From contig JPHH03000016.1 in NCBI GenBank assembly GCA_000750105.3, positions 186,001 to 250,000 on the forward strand: a DNA stretch of 64,000 bases, written 5' to 3'. The notes under the pieces were generated by a model. That model was not told the DNA's origin. It saw nothing but the letters and a program-made list of their open reading frames with translations, and searched no databases. This document shows, one piece after another, positions 21,919 to 32,980 of the stretch; the stretch's first letter is position 1, and each line of letters starts with the position of its first letter. This stretch comes from Tolypocladium sp. Sup5 PDA-1 (lineage: Eukaryota; Ascomycota; Sordariomycetes; Hypocreales; Ophiocordycipitaceae). The translations under genes and the position numbers were made by a program.

Positions 21919-23258
21919 CTATTGCAGTGGGAGCTAGAATGGTAGTCCTCAAATTGAATCATCTTGATGGCTATGTTGACTTTTGGTTTAACAATTTATA
22001 TTTGCCAAATTAACGGTTCGTTATTGAGAAATGATAAACGGTAGGTTCTACTCTTATACTTTTCTCGATTATGGCTCATACTATCACATGCAAATATCAG
22101 GAGTATAACCCTAGATTGAGTTTGTACTTCTCGCAAGAGGCTGTGCTGGCAGCGCTATTTAATCGCTGAGATATGAAGAGCTGTCAGACGTCGTTGCCGG
22201 GACAAGACGTTTATGGCTGAAATCTTAGTTTATGATATCTAAGCCTTGGAAATAGAGTTCCTTTGTCGCCAGAACTGAGCCTCAAGGGAAGAGGACGGAA
22301 CGCTTTGGTAGGGAGACGGAACCCCCCCGGGAGATGGAACTTTCCTGGGAGTTGGAACTTTCCTGGCCCTGCGGCCTACACGCTTCATTGCTTAAGGGCT
22401 CCATCTGCCGTACCCTCTTATCTCCCAGGGTCCTCTCTTCTCCGCCAGTGGGCTTTCATGTGGGGAATTCGTGAGCGCGTGCAATCGGCACGACCGCCGG
22501 AACCCTCGAAGCTGATTGTTGAACAGCAAGCCGTTTGGGGGCATCCGCCTGTCTCTCTCGCGGCCAATCTCTCTGGCTCTGGCGGACTGCTTCCCCGAGC
22601 TCCATCTGGGAAGCGACATTGAGACGGCCGTCAAAGGGCACCACTTGCTTTTTTGCTGCAACGTGACGGGCATGACACGCCAGGGATCGTCTGATGTGGC
22701 AGAGCGGCTGAGGACGGGAAACATGGATCTCTGCTCACCACGCATCCCACCACCGCACTCGCGGCCCGCCACGGATGTCCTCACTGGTCCCCGTGGTGAG
22801 ACATGCGTGCTGTGCTACATCGTGCCGCACCGCACATTGCATTGCTACCGTCGAGATGACAACGGCGCCCCTCATCACCTCGCCGTCTGGCGGGTTCTGC
22901 TGCAATGCGTCCGACTCAATTGGTCCATGGACCCTGGTCAGCTCTGCAAGACCGTCCTAATAGGTGCAGTCCCGTTCGGGGAGAAGCCGTCCGTCCCGGC
23001 AATGATATTCCTGTTCAGCCCGCAAGCCATCAGCCTCTTTTGCCGTGACGGGCATTCGACGAAGCGCGGCGGCACGAGTTCGCAGAGATCACGGGAGGGG
23101 GATCGGCGCACCAATACATAATGTAAGAAGCCAGACATGTCACCCAGAGTGGTCGCACGGCGTCGGAATAAAGCCTGGGACCGTTCATGTCGATGCAATG
23201 CGTCACTGCCTTATTATTGCCAGAACCGAGTACACCTTGCGAATGAGCAATAAGAATC
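21919..23258. other. Intergenic, about 1.3 kb
   Basis: The left 300 bp is AT-rich. A GC-rich part from 22260 carries an 18-bp tandem repeat and a 201-codon frame (22516-23121, +) without domain content. It includes the promoter of the DUF2235 gene. Confidence 0.4.
22311..22364. repeat. 18-bp tandem repeat, three units
   Basis: Units GGGAGACGGAACCCCCCC, GGGAGATGGAACTTTCCT and GGGAGTTGGAACTTTCCT follow directly. A weaker related stretch (GAGGACGGAACGCTTTGG) precedes them. Confidence 0.8.
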
Positions 23259-25279
23259 ATGGCCGGGAGACTTCTCAACCCAAGTTCGGCGCAGAACTTT
23301 CGGGACAAGTATGACGACGCAGAATACTCGCCAGGTGCGATGAGTCCCGTCACGGCCTTGAGCACCACTCGCGACCGCAGCCGCGGCCCGCACAAGCTGA
23401 TTCTCTGCTTCGATGGGACCGGCAACAAGTTTCATGGCGACGAGAGCGACAGCAACATCCTCAAAATCTTCCGCATGCTGGATCGGACTGCGGGCGACCA
23501 GTACCACTACTACCAACGTAAGTGTTCCCATTGCGGTCGACGCCTGGCGCAAGCTGACGCGACATGCCAGCTGGAATCGGAACCTATGTCGTCTCTGGAT
23601 CCCTCGACCATACCGGCGTCCGGGCTCGCATCAACTCGTGGTACCAGAAAGCAAAAGACTCCGCCGTCGGGTCGTCCTTCGACCAGCATGTCGTGGGAGG
23701 GTACCGTTTCCTCATGCGGTTCTATAACCCCGGCGATGAAATCTACATGTTTGGGTTCAGCCGAGGAGCCTACATTGCGCGATTCTTGGCCGAGATGCTG
23801 GACCACATAGGGCTCCTGTCCCACGGCAACGAGGAAATGGTCAAGTTTGCTTGGAAGGCCTTCGCGCAGTGGCAGAGTCGGCGGCAAACCAAGAATTCGG
23901 AGGAAGACGAGGAGCCCGACGAGGACGAAAAGGTGCACAAGATGCACGGCTTCATGAAGGGCTTTCGCGAGACCTTTTCCCGGCCGGTGGGGAGGATCCG
24001 CTTCCTCGGACTCTTTGACACTGTCAACTCCGTCCCTCGGTTCGAGACGGCTTGGATGCAGCGCAGCAAGTTTCCATACACTGCGCGCAGCAGCGCCAAA
24101 GTCATCCGCCATGCGGTGAGCATCGATGAGAGACGGGCAAAGTTCCGCCAGGACCTCATGTATCAGAGCCACCCGAAACACAAACACCATCATCACCCGC
24201 ACATAGAGCAGCTGCTGGAGCCGTTTCGACGCAGCATGGAGGTGATTAGACCGTCGTCCCTGTACCGGCCGCAGACTCCTTCGACTGTAGACAAGCCCGC
24301 TGCGGACAGGTCGGCGGCAGAAACAGAGAGACGACCGAGCAACTTCCTCTCACCGGGCGAAGATGTCAACGTCCGACAGAGGCGGCCGTCGACCGGCAAT
24401 TCTCGATATGCGCCGTATCGACCCCGGTCGAGGTCTCGTCAGCGGTGCGAACAGGGAGACGCGGATGCCGTGTCCTGTGCCTCCGGCGTGCCCTTGGACG
24501 CTGACGTGGACTGGGACGATGGCCGAAAGGACATTGACGAGGTGTGGTTCGCAGGCGGCCACGGAGACATTGGGGGTGGATGGGAAGCTCTGGACGATCG
24601 CAAGAGCGCGAGCCACGTGCCCCTGGCGTGGATGGTTCGCGAAGCCATCAAGGCAGGACTGGCGTTTGACATGGAAAAGGTGGCGGAAATGGGATGCTTG
24701 AGCCAGGCCAGCACCGAGTTTGGCAAATTTGCGCCGAGTGGTGTGCAGCGACGAGCTCCAAACCCAGATATCCTCGTCCAAGACGAGACCAACGGCGTGA
24801 AAGCAGGGCCGGTGAGCCCCGAGATCAACGGCAAGGACTATGGCGAGAATGGCTCCCCGTGTGGCTTCCACGACCTGATGCACAGGGCGCACACGTCTCG
24901 CATCCACGACTCGCTCGAGTACGGTGGAGGATTGGGCACCATGGCCGTGACGGCATGGAACTTTATGGAGTGGTTCCCGTTCCGGAGGATGGATCTGCAA
25001 AAGGACGGGTCATGGAAGCCCATCAGATGGCCCTTGCCACGCGGCGAGGTGCGAGACATTCCCTCCAATGCCCGCGTCCACGGCAGCGTGATCCGCAGAC
25101 TCAAGGAGGACGAGAAGTACCGTCCGGGGAACCTCATCATCGGCGGAGGCGGCCGCGGTGTCAGGCGAGCCCCGACCCAGTATGGCATTGGAGACTGGGT
25201 CTGCGTTGGGGAGCACGGCGATCCCATTGGCGAGGTCTGGATGAGAAAGGAGAAGATGCAGGAGGTGAACGGCCAGTAA
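23259..25279 (+). CDS. DUF2235 alpha/beta-hydrolase-like protein
   Basis: Two exons, 23259-23517 and 23571-25279, give 655 residues. The 53-bp intron (GTAAGT, CTGAC branch, TGCCAG) is phase 1 and rebuilds the motif YHYYQPGIGTYVVSG. DUF2235 landmarks in order: LILCFDGTGNK at 47-57, the YQPGIGT turn near 85-91, the nucleophile elbow GFSRGA near 147-152, the charged insertion QTKNSEEDEEPDEDEKVHKM near 185-205, GLFDTVNSVPRFE, and VWFAGGHGDIGGGW near 430, which supplies the acid/histidine region. Bacterial relatives include the Tle1-type phospholipase effectors, and fungal members are common intracellular proteins of unknown substrate. There is no signal peptide. A fungus-type insertion with low-complexity Arg/Ser (about residues 310-400) separates the two hydrolase halves. 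Confidence 0.8.
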
Positions 25280-25732
25280 TCCAACAGGGAAGCAGTCTGT
25301 AAGTAAGTAAGTAGCTCAAGTGTCAGTAATCAGTAATACCTGGCCCACGAGGCATCTTGGCTGCCTTGCCACCTTCATGCTGGAAAGGTTTGCGGACAGG
25401 ATGCTGGGCGAAGAGAAGCCGGTGTAAGGCATCCGTCTGCTCTTGGCGTCAGTTGATGGCTCAAGGACGGTTCATCGAAGAGGCATGTTGAGGATGGTTG
25501 GTGCTGCCAGCATGGTGGTGATGGATTTTTTGGTGATGGATTGTTGTCGACGCTCCTGTAGTGGAACCGTCACGTGCAGACAGCTGTCCCATCCTCAAAC
25601 CTCCAGCTCAGCAACTCCATCGAAGAACAACTCCATCAAATCCAGCAACACGTCGCCAATGGCCGAAAGAACGTCCGAATAACCCCCTTGCCACTTCAAA
25701 TTGCTGCCGACTCGATTGGTCCCCCGCGCAGC
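25280..25732. other. Intergenic, about 450 bp
   Basis: Promoter of the SDR gene. TAAGTAAGTAAGTAG and AGTCATCAGTAATC-like short repeats sit just after the DUF2235 stop. The SDR frame is open upstream of its ATG but without domain content. Confidence 0.4.
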
Positions 25733-27025
25733 ATGCCCATCCCGTTCATCTTCTACGTCATCGAGCATGGCCCTCCCGACTGGCTCCGCGACCACCGATG
25801 GATCATCTTCTACACCACCATGGCCGTCACGGTCCTCTACTCGCTCAAGCGGTGGACGTCCGGTCGCTCAAACACATCCGAGCGGCCCCTCCACGGCAAG
25901 GTCGTCCTCTTCACGGGCGGTACGTCCGGCATCGGGGCGCTGGCCGCCCAGGAACTCGCCGCGCGGGGCGCCCAGCTCGTCCTCCTCACGCACGCGACGC
26001 CGTCTGACCCCTTCCTCGTCGAATACATACAAGACCTGCGCGACAAGACGGGCAACAACTTGGTGTATGCGGAGCAAGTGGATCTCTCCAGCTTGCACAG
26101 CATCCGCAAGTTTGCGACGAAATGGATCGACAACGCGCCGCCACGGAGGCTGGACATGATTGTGCTCTGCGCCGCGACGCTGACGCCGCCTGGAGGCAAG
26201 AGGAAAGAGACGGAAGAGGGCCTCGAGGAAACGTGGATGGTCAACTTTCTCGCCAACTTCCATTTGCTGAGCATACTGAGTCCGGCCATCAAGGCACAGC
26301 CATTTGACCGCGACGTCCGGATCATCATGGCTACATGCTCCTCATACATAGGGTCCCCATCCCTGAAAGAGGCCATCAAGGACAACAACTGGTCGCCCGG
26401 AAAAGCATACGCCCGAAGCAAACTGGCCCTGAACGTCTTTGGCCAAGCCTTCCAGAAGCACCTGGATTCCTACAAGCGGCCCGACGAGCTGCCCATGAAC
26501 GCCCGGGTCATATTTGTCGACCCCGGGGTCAGCCGTACCCCGGGGACTCGGCGGTGGCTGACCAGGGGCTCATTATCCGGCCTGGCCATCTACCTTGCCG
26601 CCTACGCCGTGCCGTGGTTCCTCCTCAAGTCTCCGTTCCAGGCTGCGCAGTCCATACTATACGCAGCAATGGAGCTGGACCTCGGTCGAGGCGCTGGCGG
26701 CAAGTTCATCAAGGAGTGCATGGAAGTGGACTTTGCCCGCGCGGAGATCAACGACGATGAGGTTGCCAAGAAGCTGTGGGAGGAGAGCGATGCACTGATT
26801 GAGCGCGTCGAGAAGGCCCAGGCCAAGAAGAGGGCGGCCCAGAAGGCCGACCAGGACCAGTTGGAGAAGGACCAAGAAGAAAAGAAGAGGATGGAAGAGG
26901 TTGAGGGGCTGGTTGATGCGATCAAGAAGGGCAAGGAGAGACAAAAGCAGGAGAGGTCCCAGGCCGGCGTCAAGTCCAAGGGCGGCGTCAAGTCCAAGAG
27001 CAAGGGCAACAAGAACAGCTCTTGA
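25733..27025 (+). CDS. Short-chain dehydrogenase/reductase, Env9-like
   Basis: An intronless 430-residue SDR. The start MPIPFIFYVIEHGPPDWL leads into a hydrophobic segment (about residues 24-36, WIIFYTTMAVTVLY), suggesting membrane anchoring. The Rossmann cofactor motif TGGTSGIG sits at 61-68, followed by LCAA (the usual NNAG position), a serine in ATCSSYIG and the catalytic YARSK near 226. After the SDR fold (about residue 345) comes a long, highly charged Lys/Glu helix and a Lys/Ser/Gly-rich tail repeating GVKSKGGVKSKSK. This layout resembles yeast Env9, a lipid-droplet/vacuole-related oxidoreductase, and vertebrate retinol dehydrogenases of the RDH11-14 type; the substrate is unknown. I used the ATG at 25733 because homologous character begins there. 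Confidence 0.75.
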   Translation: MPIPFIFYVIEHGPPDWLRDHRWIIFYTTMAVTVLYSLKRWTSGRSNTSERPLHGKVVLFTGGTSGIGALAAQELAARGAQLVLLTHATPSDPFLVEYIQDLRDKTGNNLVYAEQVDLSSLHSIRKFATKWIDNAPPRRLDMIVLCAATLTPPGGKRKETEEGLEETWMVNFLANFHLLSILSPAIKAQPFDRDVRIIMATCSSYIGSPSLKEAIKDNNWSPGKAYARSKLALNVFGQAFQKHLDSYKRPDELPMNARVIFVDPGVSRTPGTRRWLTRGSLSGLAIYLAAYAVPWFLLKSPFQAAQSILYAAMELDLGRGAGGKFIKECMEVDFARAEINDDEVAKKLWEESDALIERVEKAQAKKRAAQKADQDQLEKDQEEKKRMEEVEGLVDAIKKGKERQKQERSQAGVKSKGGVKSKSKGNKNSS

Positions 27026-27232
27026 AGTATAGACACATGGAATAATGCAAACAAATTTCCAACGCCCTCCGATGAGACGAGTAAAGCTTCCAGCTATGCA
27101 GCACCGTACTGTATTTCTGTCGAAAAAAGCTGCCTTCTCACGTGACGCCTGTGCCTCTTTCATGCTGTACCGGGCCACCATTTTGCACGTAACTCTCGCT
27201 TCTTCATCTCAACAAGACCACCCCCCAACACC

Positions 27233-28691
27233 ATGGCACAGGCATCGTGCATAAATCTGGCGCGGACTCCACCCGAGGTCCTCATCAATATATTCGATGC
27301 TCTCGAGCCGCACCGGCCAAGTCTCGCAGCATTGATTCGAGTAAACAGGCAATGGTTCGATTGCGGAACCGACGTCCTGTGGAGGACAGCGCCATGCACG
27401 GCTCTCGCCAACGTGTCAGAGCACCGTCGACGGCTGTACGCATCCAAGATTACATCGCTCTCCTTCTCTGGCGACGACGAATCCGCATATCACTCGCTCT
27501 TCCAGAATCTCCAATTCAGCAGATTGAAGAAGATTATCCTCGATGCGTATCGCCCGGGAGATGGCGACGGCGCCGAGGGCTACCACATCCAGCAGTACTT
27601 GCAGCCGTCGTTGGAGGTGTTTTCCTTCTATGGCGGGCATCTGGACAACCAGGTACTTGAACACATGCAAAACACATGTTTCCGGCTGCGGAGTATCCTG
27701 GTCGACGATCCAGGGCCGGGTGTTACCGCCGCGTCGTTTTTCACGTTCATCACGAGATGCACGTCGCTGACCGACATAGAGGTCATGTATTTCGTGGAAC
27801 ATCTGTTTACCGACGAGCTCGTACTGCATCTCGCCAAGCGAACAAATCTTTTAATTCTGAGGCTTGACAAGATATTGTCAAATCAGATCTTGCAACAGAT
27901 TTCGACTAATGTCGTCGAGCCCTTTAAGGAGCTCCGCGCACTTTGCATCAGCGTCTCAGCTTCGGCCGTGTCCGTGCTTGTCCCCTTGCTCAAGTACATC
28001 ACCAATCTTCACCTACGTGTCACGGACAGCGACGATAGTGTCCACATTCTGCAGCATATTTCCCGCCTGCCAGATTTGCGCATTTTGTCACTGACCTTTG
28101 CGGCCCCCACGGACCTTTTGACGGATGACCTCCTGTCATTGAAGACGCTTTCCAAACTCGAAGAGCTTACCATTCGCCGGATGAAAGGGATGACGCGGCA
28201 GCAGTTACTTCTTTCAATCCTGGCTTTTTCGACTCAGACTTTGATTCCCTGTGCTCCAAGCTTCACTCCCTGCGACGGATTGACTTCAACGTGCAGTGCA
28301 AGTTGTCTATTTCCGCCATGGTGTCTCTCTGGAGGTACCGCCCATTGCTCGAAGAGTGCACAATGCCCCAAATATTCGACATGCAAGCCCTTGGCCTCAT
28401 CAATAGCCGGAGGGCCGTGTTTCCCGAGTTACGTTCGTTGGGGGTGGGAGGCTTCCGGCCACCGCCGGTGTTCAATCACGGGAGAAGAGATAGGTGAGTC
28501 CAGGAAATCACACACATTGAAACCGTCCGCGACGCTTATACCTTTTTTTTAGACCGATGCGACCCACAGCCCGTTTCCTTGCCTCTGCCATGAGGAGACA
28601 GTGTCCCAAGCTGAAGATGTTATACGTGAAGGGCAACGATAGCTACTCCAATTCTGTAATGGGCGAGTACGAAGATATCCTGGATGGATGA
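27233..28691 (+). pseudogene. F-box/LRR-type protein with a one-base frameshift
   Basis: The frame from ATG 27233 encodes an F-box-like N-terminus (LARTPPEVLINIFDALEPHR, then IRVNRQWFDCGTDVLWRTAP) and leucine-rich segments, and is good until about 28205 (MTRQQ). There the correct continuation moves to another frame: NPGFFDSDFDSLCSKLHSL, RRIDFNVQCKLSISAMVSL, LLEECTMPQIFDMQALGL. A 59-bp intron (28494-28552, GTGAGT...TTTTTTTTAG) then leads to an exon ending at 28691 (RFLASAMRRQCPKLKMLYVK). The summed exon length is two modulo three, consistent with loss of one base near 28206-28212; no intron fits there. Intact, it would be about 466 residues and act as a substrate adaptor of an SCF ubiquitin ligase. 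An assembly error would restore a functional gene, so the pseudogene label is provisional. Confidence 0.6.
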
Positions 28692-29501
28692 CTGGCCAAA
28701 ATGGACGCCTGATTTGACCTTTAGGGCACTATTTATGAGTCACGAAGATGCCTTTATACGTGTCCGGAGTCATAGGAGAGATTTTGCCTTTAGGTCTTCA
28801 AAGGTCTTGCGTTTCTTATTAGCCGGTTACGGTAGCCAATGTTTATGCTTTAATTTACATATAGGATTCGGCCCCAATTACTCCGGGAGAGATAGAATTT
28901 CAGGTGCCATAGTCTTAACAATATCTCTATACCACTCTATATAACAAGTGACTAATACAATCGGCACTACATCAAACAAACAAAGGTTAGACATATACTA
29001 CTCCTCTAACACGTTTCAAAGAGCGACTATATATCTGTTTGCGAGGCCCGCGACGTCGAACTAGTAACGACTTGCATTAGGCTACAAAAGTGCTCACATT
29101 AGGCCTAGTACTAGTAGGAAGAGACACATGCCCGGCTCATGATTTGTCGGGTGGCTTATGCGGCCTCGGGCTCTCGAGAGAAACGACCTCCATCCTCCCC
29201 TTTGACTTATACTCTTGACTTCTCATACAGCCTAGACTCGTAAACTATTGAGGGCCTCGGGGACATCCTGACGTAGTCTGATATTAGTTGTGATCGGCGC
29301 AAGCAAGGAATGGCGCGGCGCAGCAACGCGAATCTAGCTATATATAGCCAGGTTGACCAACAGTTTCTCCGCTCGCCCAACAGGTCAACAGTAATATATT
29401 ACCCCTCATCGTTACGAATCTTCAAAACGGAGCCAGTTCAACCACCTAAGAAACGGAAAACCCGCAGCCGTCAAAGCTTTCTTTATCTCAGTCCATCAGC
29501 C
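28692..29501. other. Intergenic, partly AT-rich
   Basis: About 810 bp. The first 350 bp are AT-rich with many TpA steps, compatible with decayed repeat DNA. The right side is the promoter of the hydrolase gene; TATATATAGCC at about 29338 is a possible TATA element. Confidence 0.4.
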
Positions 29502-30356
29502 ATGGCATCCACCACCAAACCCGTCATCGTCTGCGTCTCAGGCGCATTCCACGCCCCATGCTCCTGGGACGCCGTCGCCGAGCCTCTGCGCCAGCGTGGG
29601 TTCCTCGTCCTGGCGCCCCCGCTGGCGACGTGCGGGCCGCCGGACGCGGCGGCGGCGCTAGTGGGCAAGACGGCCGCGGACGACGTCGCGCTCATCCACG
29701 CGGCGCTGCTCCCGCTGCTAGACGCGGGCCGCGAGGCGGTGGTCGTGGCACATAGCTACGGCACCGTGCCGGCGACGTACGCGGTCGAGGGCCAGACGGT
29801 GGCGGAGCGGGGGGCGAGGGGGCTGGCGGGCGGTGTCGCAGCGTACGTTGCCGTCGCGGGCTTTGCGTTTCCGGTACATGGGAAGAGTATCATGGGCGAC
29901 GATGCGGATCCGCCGGTGCCGTCGTACCATATCCTCAAGGTGCGTTTATGTGCCCATTCTCGAATCTTAACCAAGGTGCCACAGTTCGCAGTTCGCTAAG
30001 TAGCATCCGCGTCGCAGGACGGCATCCAGCACCTCCAGGATGCCGGCAAGGCCATCTTCTACGGCGACCTAAGCGCCGAGCGGCAGGACGCGGCATGGGA
30101 CAGGCTGCTCACGGCGCAGAGCCGGGCGAGCCTGTGCGTATTCCCGCACTACATCACGGCCGACATAGGGATCCCGAAGACGTACGTGTTATGCGAGCGG
30201 GACGCGGCGATCGAGCCTGAGTACCAGGAGGCTTTTGTGAAGATTGGCGGGTTTGACCGGGTAGTGAGGCTAGCAACGGGACATGTGCCGCTGGTGAGTA
30301 TGCCGGAGGCGGTGGTAGATGTGGTAGTAGATGTTGCTAAGGCCCTAGGGGGTTAG
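29502..30356 (+). CDS. Alpha/beta-hydrolase fold protein
   Basis: Two exons, 29502-29939 and 30018-30356, give 258 residues; the 78-bp intron (GTGCGT...GTCGCAG) is phase 0. The N-terminal strand PVIVCVSGAFHAPCSWDAVA holds the oxyanion region, the nucleophile elbow is VVAHSYG with Ser85 (Ala-His-Ser-Tyr-Gly, a variant of GxSxG), the acid is likely in TYVLCERDAAIEPE, and the catalytic histidine is in ATGHVPLVSMPE. Size and motifs match the EstC/methyl-salicylate-esterase-like group of small fungal hydrolases, which hydrolyse esters or sometimes serve in secondary metabolism. There is no signal peptide. The upstream frame is open for 64 codons, but homologous sequence starts at MASTTKPVIVC. Confidence 0.8.
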
Positions 30357-32040
30357 GTGATACTAGAGGTAGCTATATTTATCTCCCAGATGTGATAGTG
30401 TTAGTTTGATAGTTCTTTCTATGCCCTGACTTAACAGGTTTGCTTTAAGAGCAGGACTTAGCGTATCGAAGGAGGACTCCGTAGAGTACGTCTAGGCTTT
30501 AAGTACCGGCTATATAATCCAAGTGCTACCTATACCTGAACATACGAATAGCTGTCTAACTATAAAGCGAAAAGGACCTCGAAGTCTGGGCCGTATATTA
30601 TTGAATATACCTTATAACGCATATAATACCCCAGGAAACGTATACTTCATGCTATGTTTGACGCTTGCAAGTCACTTTGCCCTTTTGAGTATGCTTCCGA
30701 GCCGTCCCCGCTTCAACTTGAGTAGTGCCAGCAGTGCTGGAGCAGTCGTCCTCGTTTGTCGAGCTGTCAAGATCTCGGGGTGCTGCCACTAGACCCGTCG
30801 GCTGCTGCCTTGGGCACCATTATGCGTAGCCATTCGCGGCGTCTTTCTCCATTGCTGGCATATCACTAGCAGACCACACCCACTCTTTGAGTTGGTGTCG
30901 CTGGTGGGCTGGATCCTCTTCACGAGGCCAATGACAATGGGGGCGTTTGGCGGTGAAAGAAGCCAGTTTGGTGTAACCAGCAGTAGAATGGTCTGGGGGT
31001 GGCGCCCTCCAGGCCGCGTCAACCGCTCGTCAATGTGTAGGAGGAGGGAGGCTCGGTGCTTGCCCATGGAGAGCAACACTGTGGAGGGAATTTGTTATCA
31101 ACTCATCACGAATCCACGAACACGGCGCAGCGTTACTCCGATCCTTACACTGCTTCCTCCTCTGTTCTCGCCCTTTGCGGAATGGCGGTCTCCCATAGCC
31201 GAGTCTGCCGGAGCCATCTTGTATAAGCCGCATACGTGCCCGCCTCGCCTCCGCAACGGTCATTCCTTCGACAATCCCGATACCGCGCCAGCGGCAGAAG
31301 CATGATTCGGCTTCCTCTAGCTGCTGCTAAGAGAAGGACACGCTATCGAGCGGTCGATTAATATTTACTACGACTTCGAGCATATGGTTTTCCGATTTGC
31401 GATTGCGCACTCCTCGGCAATTGAGCGTTCGTCGCCCTCGGGTTGTAACTGGTCCCAAGTGCTCCTCACCTGTGTGTACATCGCTCAACTTGGCAATGTC
31501 TGTTCCCTGGAAAGTAAATGTCAGACGGACCGGCAGGGGTGGGTCATACATTGCATGAGGTGGGTGCCAGTCGTCTGTTGATTTGGCACCGACGGCCGCA
31601 GCATGCATGCTACCAAGTCACCGGGCCTCGAGTCGACAGGGATGGGAGGTGCTCTCCAGTCGGAGCAGGTTCATGGGACAGCTGGTCGAGTGTAGGCCAA
31701 TGAGCTGGGAATCGTCGTGGTACGGACCCAAGCGAGTGGTAATTCGTTTACGTGGCTTGCGTGGGCAGGTTTTCATTAGCTACAACCTCATGCACGCCGT
31801 AGAAGGACTCCACAGACGATTTCGACGGTGGCATGATATACATGCAGCCTGCGAGGTTGGCACGTTGCAATAGACACGTCAACAACCTCGCATTCTCCAC
31901 CATCCAATAGCTTCAACGGACGAGGCGCAAACTAGTGTCTACGAGCATGCTTTCTCTCCATTGTGACTGGTCCCGGTAATATTATCGCCCATGCTGCAGC
32001 ATGACGTAGCGGGTGTTTGCTGATAGGCTTGGCAGTTGGA

Positions 32041-32170
32041 CACGTCAACTTCCTCGTGGATTCTCTCATATGTACTGGGACGGTTTGGGACAGAACTCGC
32101 GGGTCTCCTGCTTGTCCGGTCGAGGGTTCGCCCAGCACAAGTGACATGTCAACTTTCTCGTGGATTCTCT
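32041..32170 (+). repeat. 26-bp direct repeat pair
   Basis: CACGTCAACTTCCTCGTGGA plus TTCTCT at 32041-32066 recurs at 32145-32170 with two substitutions. A weaker third copy (CACGTCAACAACCTCGCATT...) starts near 31875. Confidence 0.75.
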
Positions 32171-32201
32171 ACCCCGAACTGTACGAAATAGATGGAATAG
32201 C

Positions 32202-32241
32202 AAAACACGCACCGCACAATATCAAACACGCACTGCACGAT
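32202..32241 (+). repeat. 20-bp imperfect tandem pair
   Basis: AAAACACGCACCGCACAATA is followed by the near copy CAAACACGCACTGCACGATT. Confidence 0.6.
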
Positions 32242-32434
32242 TTGAAAGACGCGCCATAATTCTCTTCATAGCAAAGGAAAGTTTCAGGGTATGCTTGATA
32301 GCGCATATTTATTTTTAATTATAATCTAAGTAAATGAATAGACCCTCTTCCAAAAATTATATCCCGCCTTAACTTAGTATATATCCTCTAAACAGACACC
32401 GTATAGTAACAATTCGAACTTAGTACCTATCAAG

Positions 32435-32565
32435 TATCCGTTGGTTCTACCTGCGGAGACCTAACTCCGTGTTACCAAGTTCCTCCGTAGAGTCACACTA
32501 TTGTCATTGTGCCGGACAATAGTGTGACCCATAAGTTTGCTCTCCGTAGGTTGAAGCAACGGGTA
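32435..32565. mobile_element. MITE-like element with terminal inverted repeats
   Basis: The left end TATCCGTTGGTTCTACCTGC(GGAGA) is mirrored at the right end by the complement of TACCCGTTGCTTCAACCTAC(GGAGA), about 25 bp with four mismatches, both bounded by TA. Total length is 131 bp with no coding capacity. TA at both edges fits a Tc1/mariner-type target duplication. Inside is a perfect 14-bp palindromic arm pair, GTCACACTATTGTC (32492-32505) and its complement (32515-32528). Confidence 0.65.
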
Positions 32566-32758
32566 TAGGGAGAGGAAGTTCACATGTAGGCGTGAGCGCA
32601 ATTTACGGGGCGGTCTTGGAGATGCGCTCGGTTGATCGAGCGCGAACGGCCAATGCGATCGACAACGATTCTGCAGCGAAAGTACAGAATAGTCCGTAGT
32701 AGTATGGAGTTTAGCGTGCAGTGCGTGTCTAAAACTGAGCTGTGCGTATTGGACACCC

Positions 32759-32851
32759 AGCCCGTTGGTTCTGCGGAGGCCCAACGTCGTGTTACACACC
32801 CACTTCTGCACACTAAACACTAAGTCTCCGCAGGTCGAACCAACACGGGTA
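32759..32851. mobile_element. Second related inverted-repeat element
   Basis: The left end CCCGTTGGTTCTGCGGAGG and the right end, read as complement, TACCCGTGTTGGTTCGACCT(GCGGAGA) match each other and the termini of the element at 32435, allowing small gaps. Both elements share CGTGTTAC near the left end. About 93 bp, non-coding, ending 129 bp before the P450 start codon. The two may instead be the ends of one 417-bp composite. Confidence 0.5.
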
Positions 32852-32980
32852 CCGGTACGGATACGGTGCGGACTGATGTGCGGGCCGCAAGCCACATTTC
32901 CTACTTATTTGGCCGAGGGTCACCCCGCTGCTCAGCACAAGTTATCATTGCCTCCCCAAACACTTGCACGCATCAGCATC

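Larger units (their letters stand above)
30357..32434. other. Gene-poor interval with short repeats
   Basis: About 2.1 kb with no recognisable gene. The first 300 bp is AT-rich and the middle is GC-balanced with only short frames. Related 26-bp segments recur at 31875, 32041 and 32145, and a 20-bp unit is doubled at 32202. Confidence 0.45.

Noticed and set aside
22516..23121. 201-codon plus-strand frame before the DUF2235 gene
   Set aside because: No domain, irregular composition with many Cys/His/Arg, and strong overlap with frames on the other strand.
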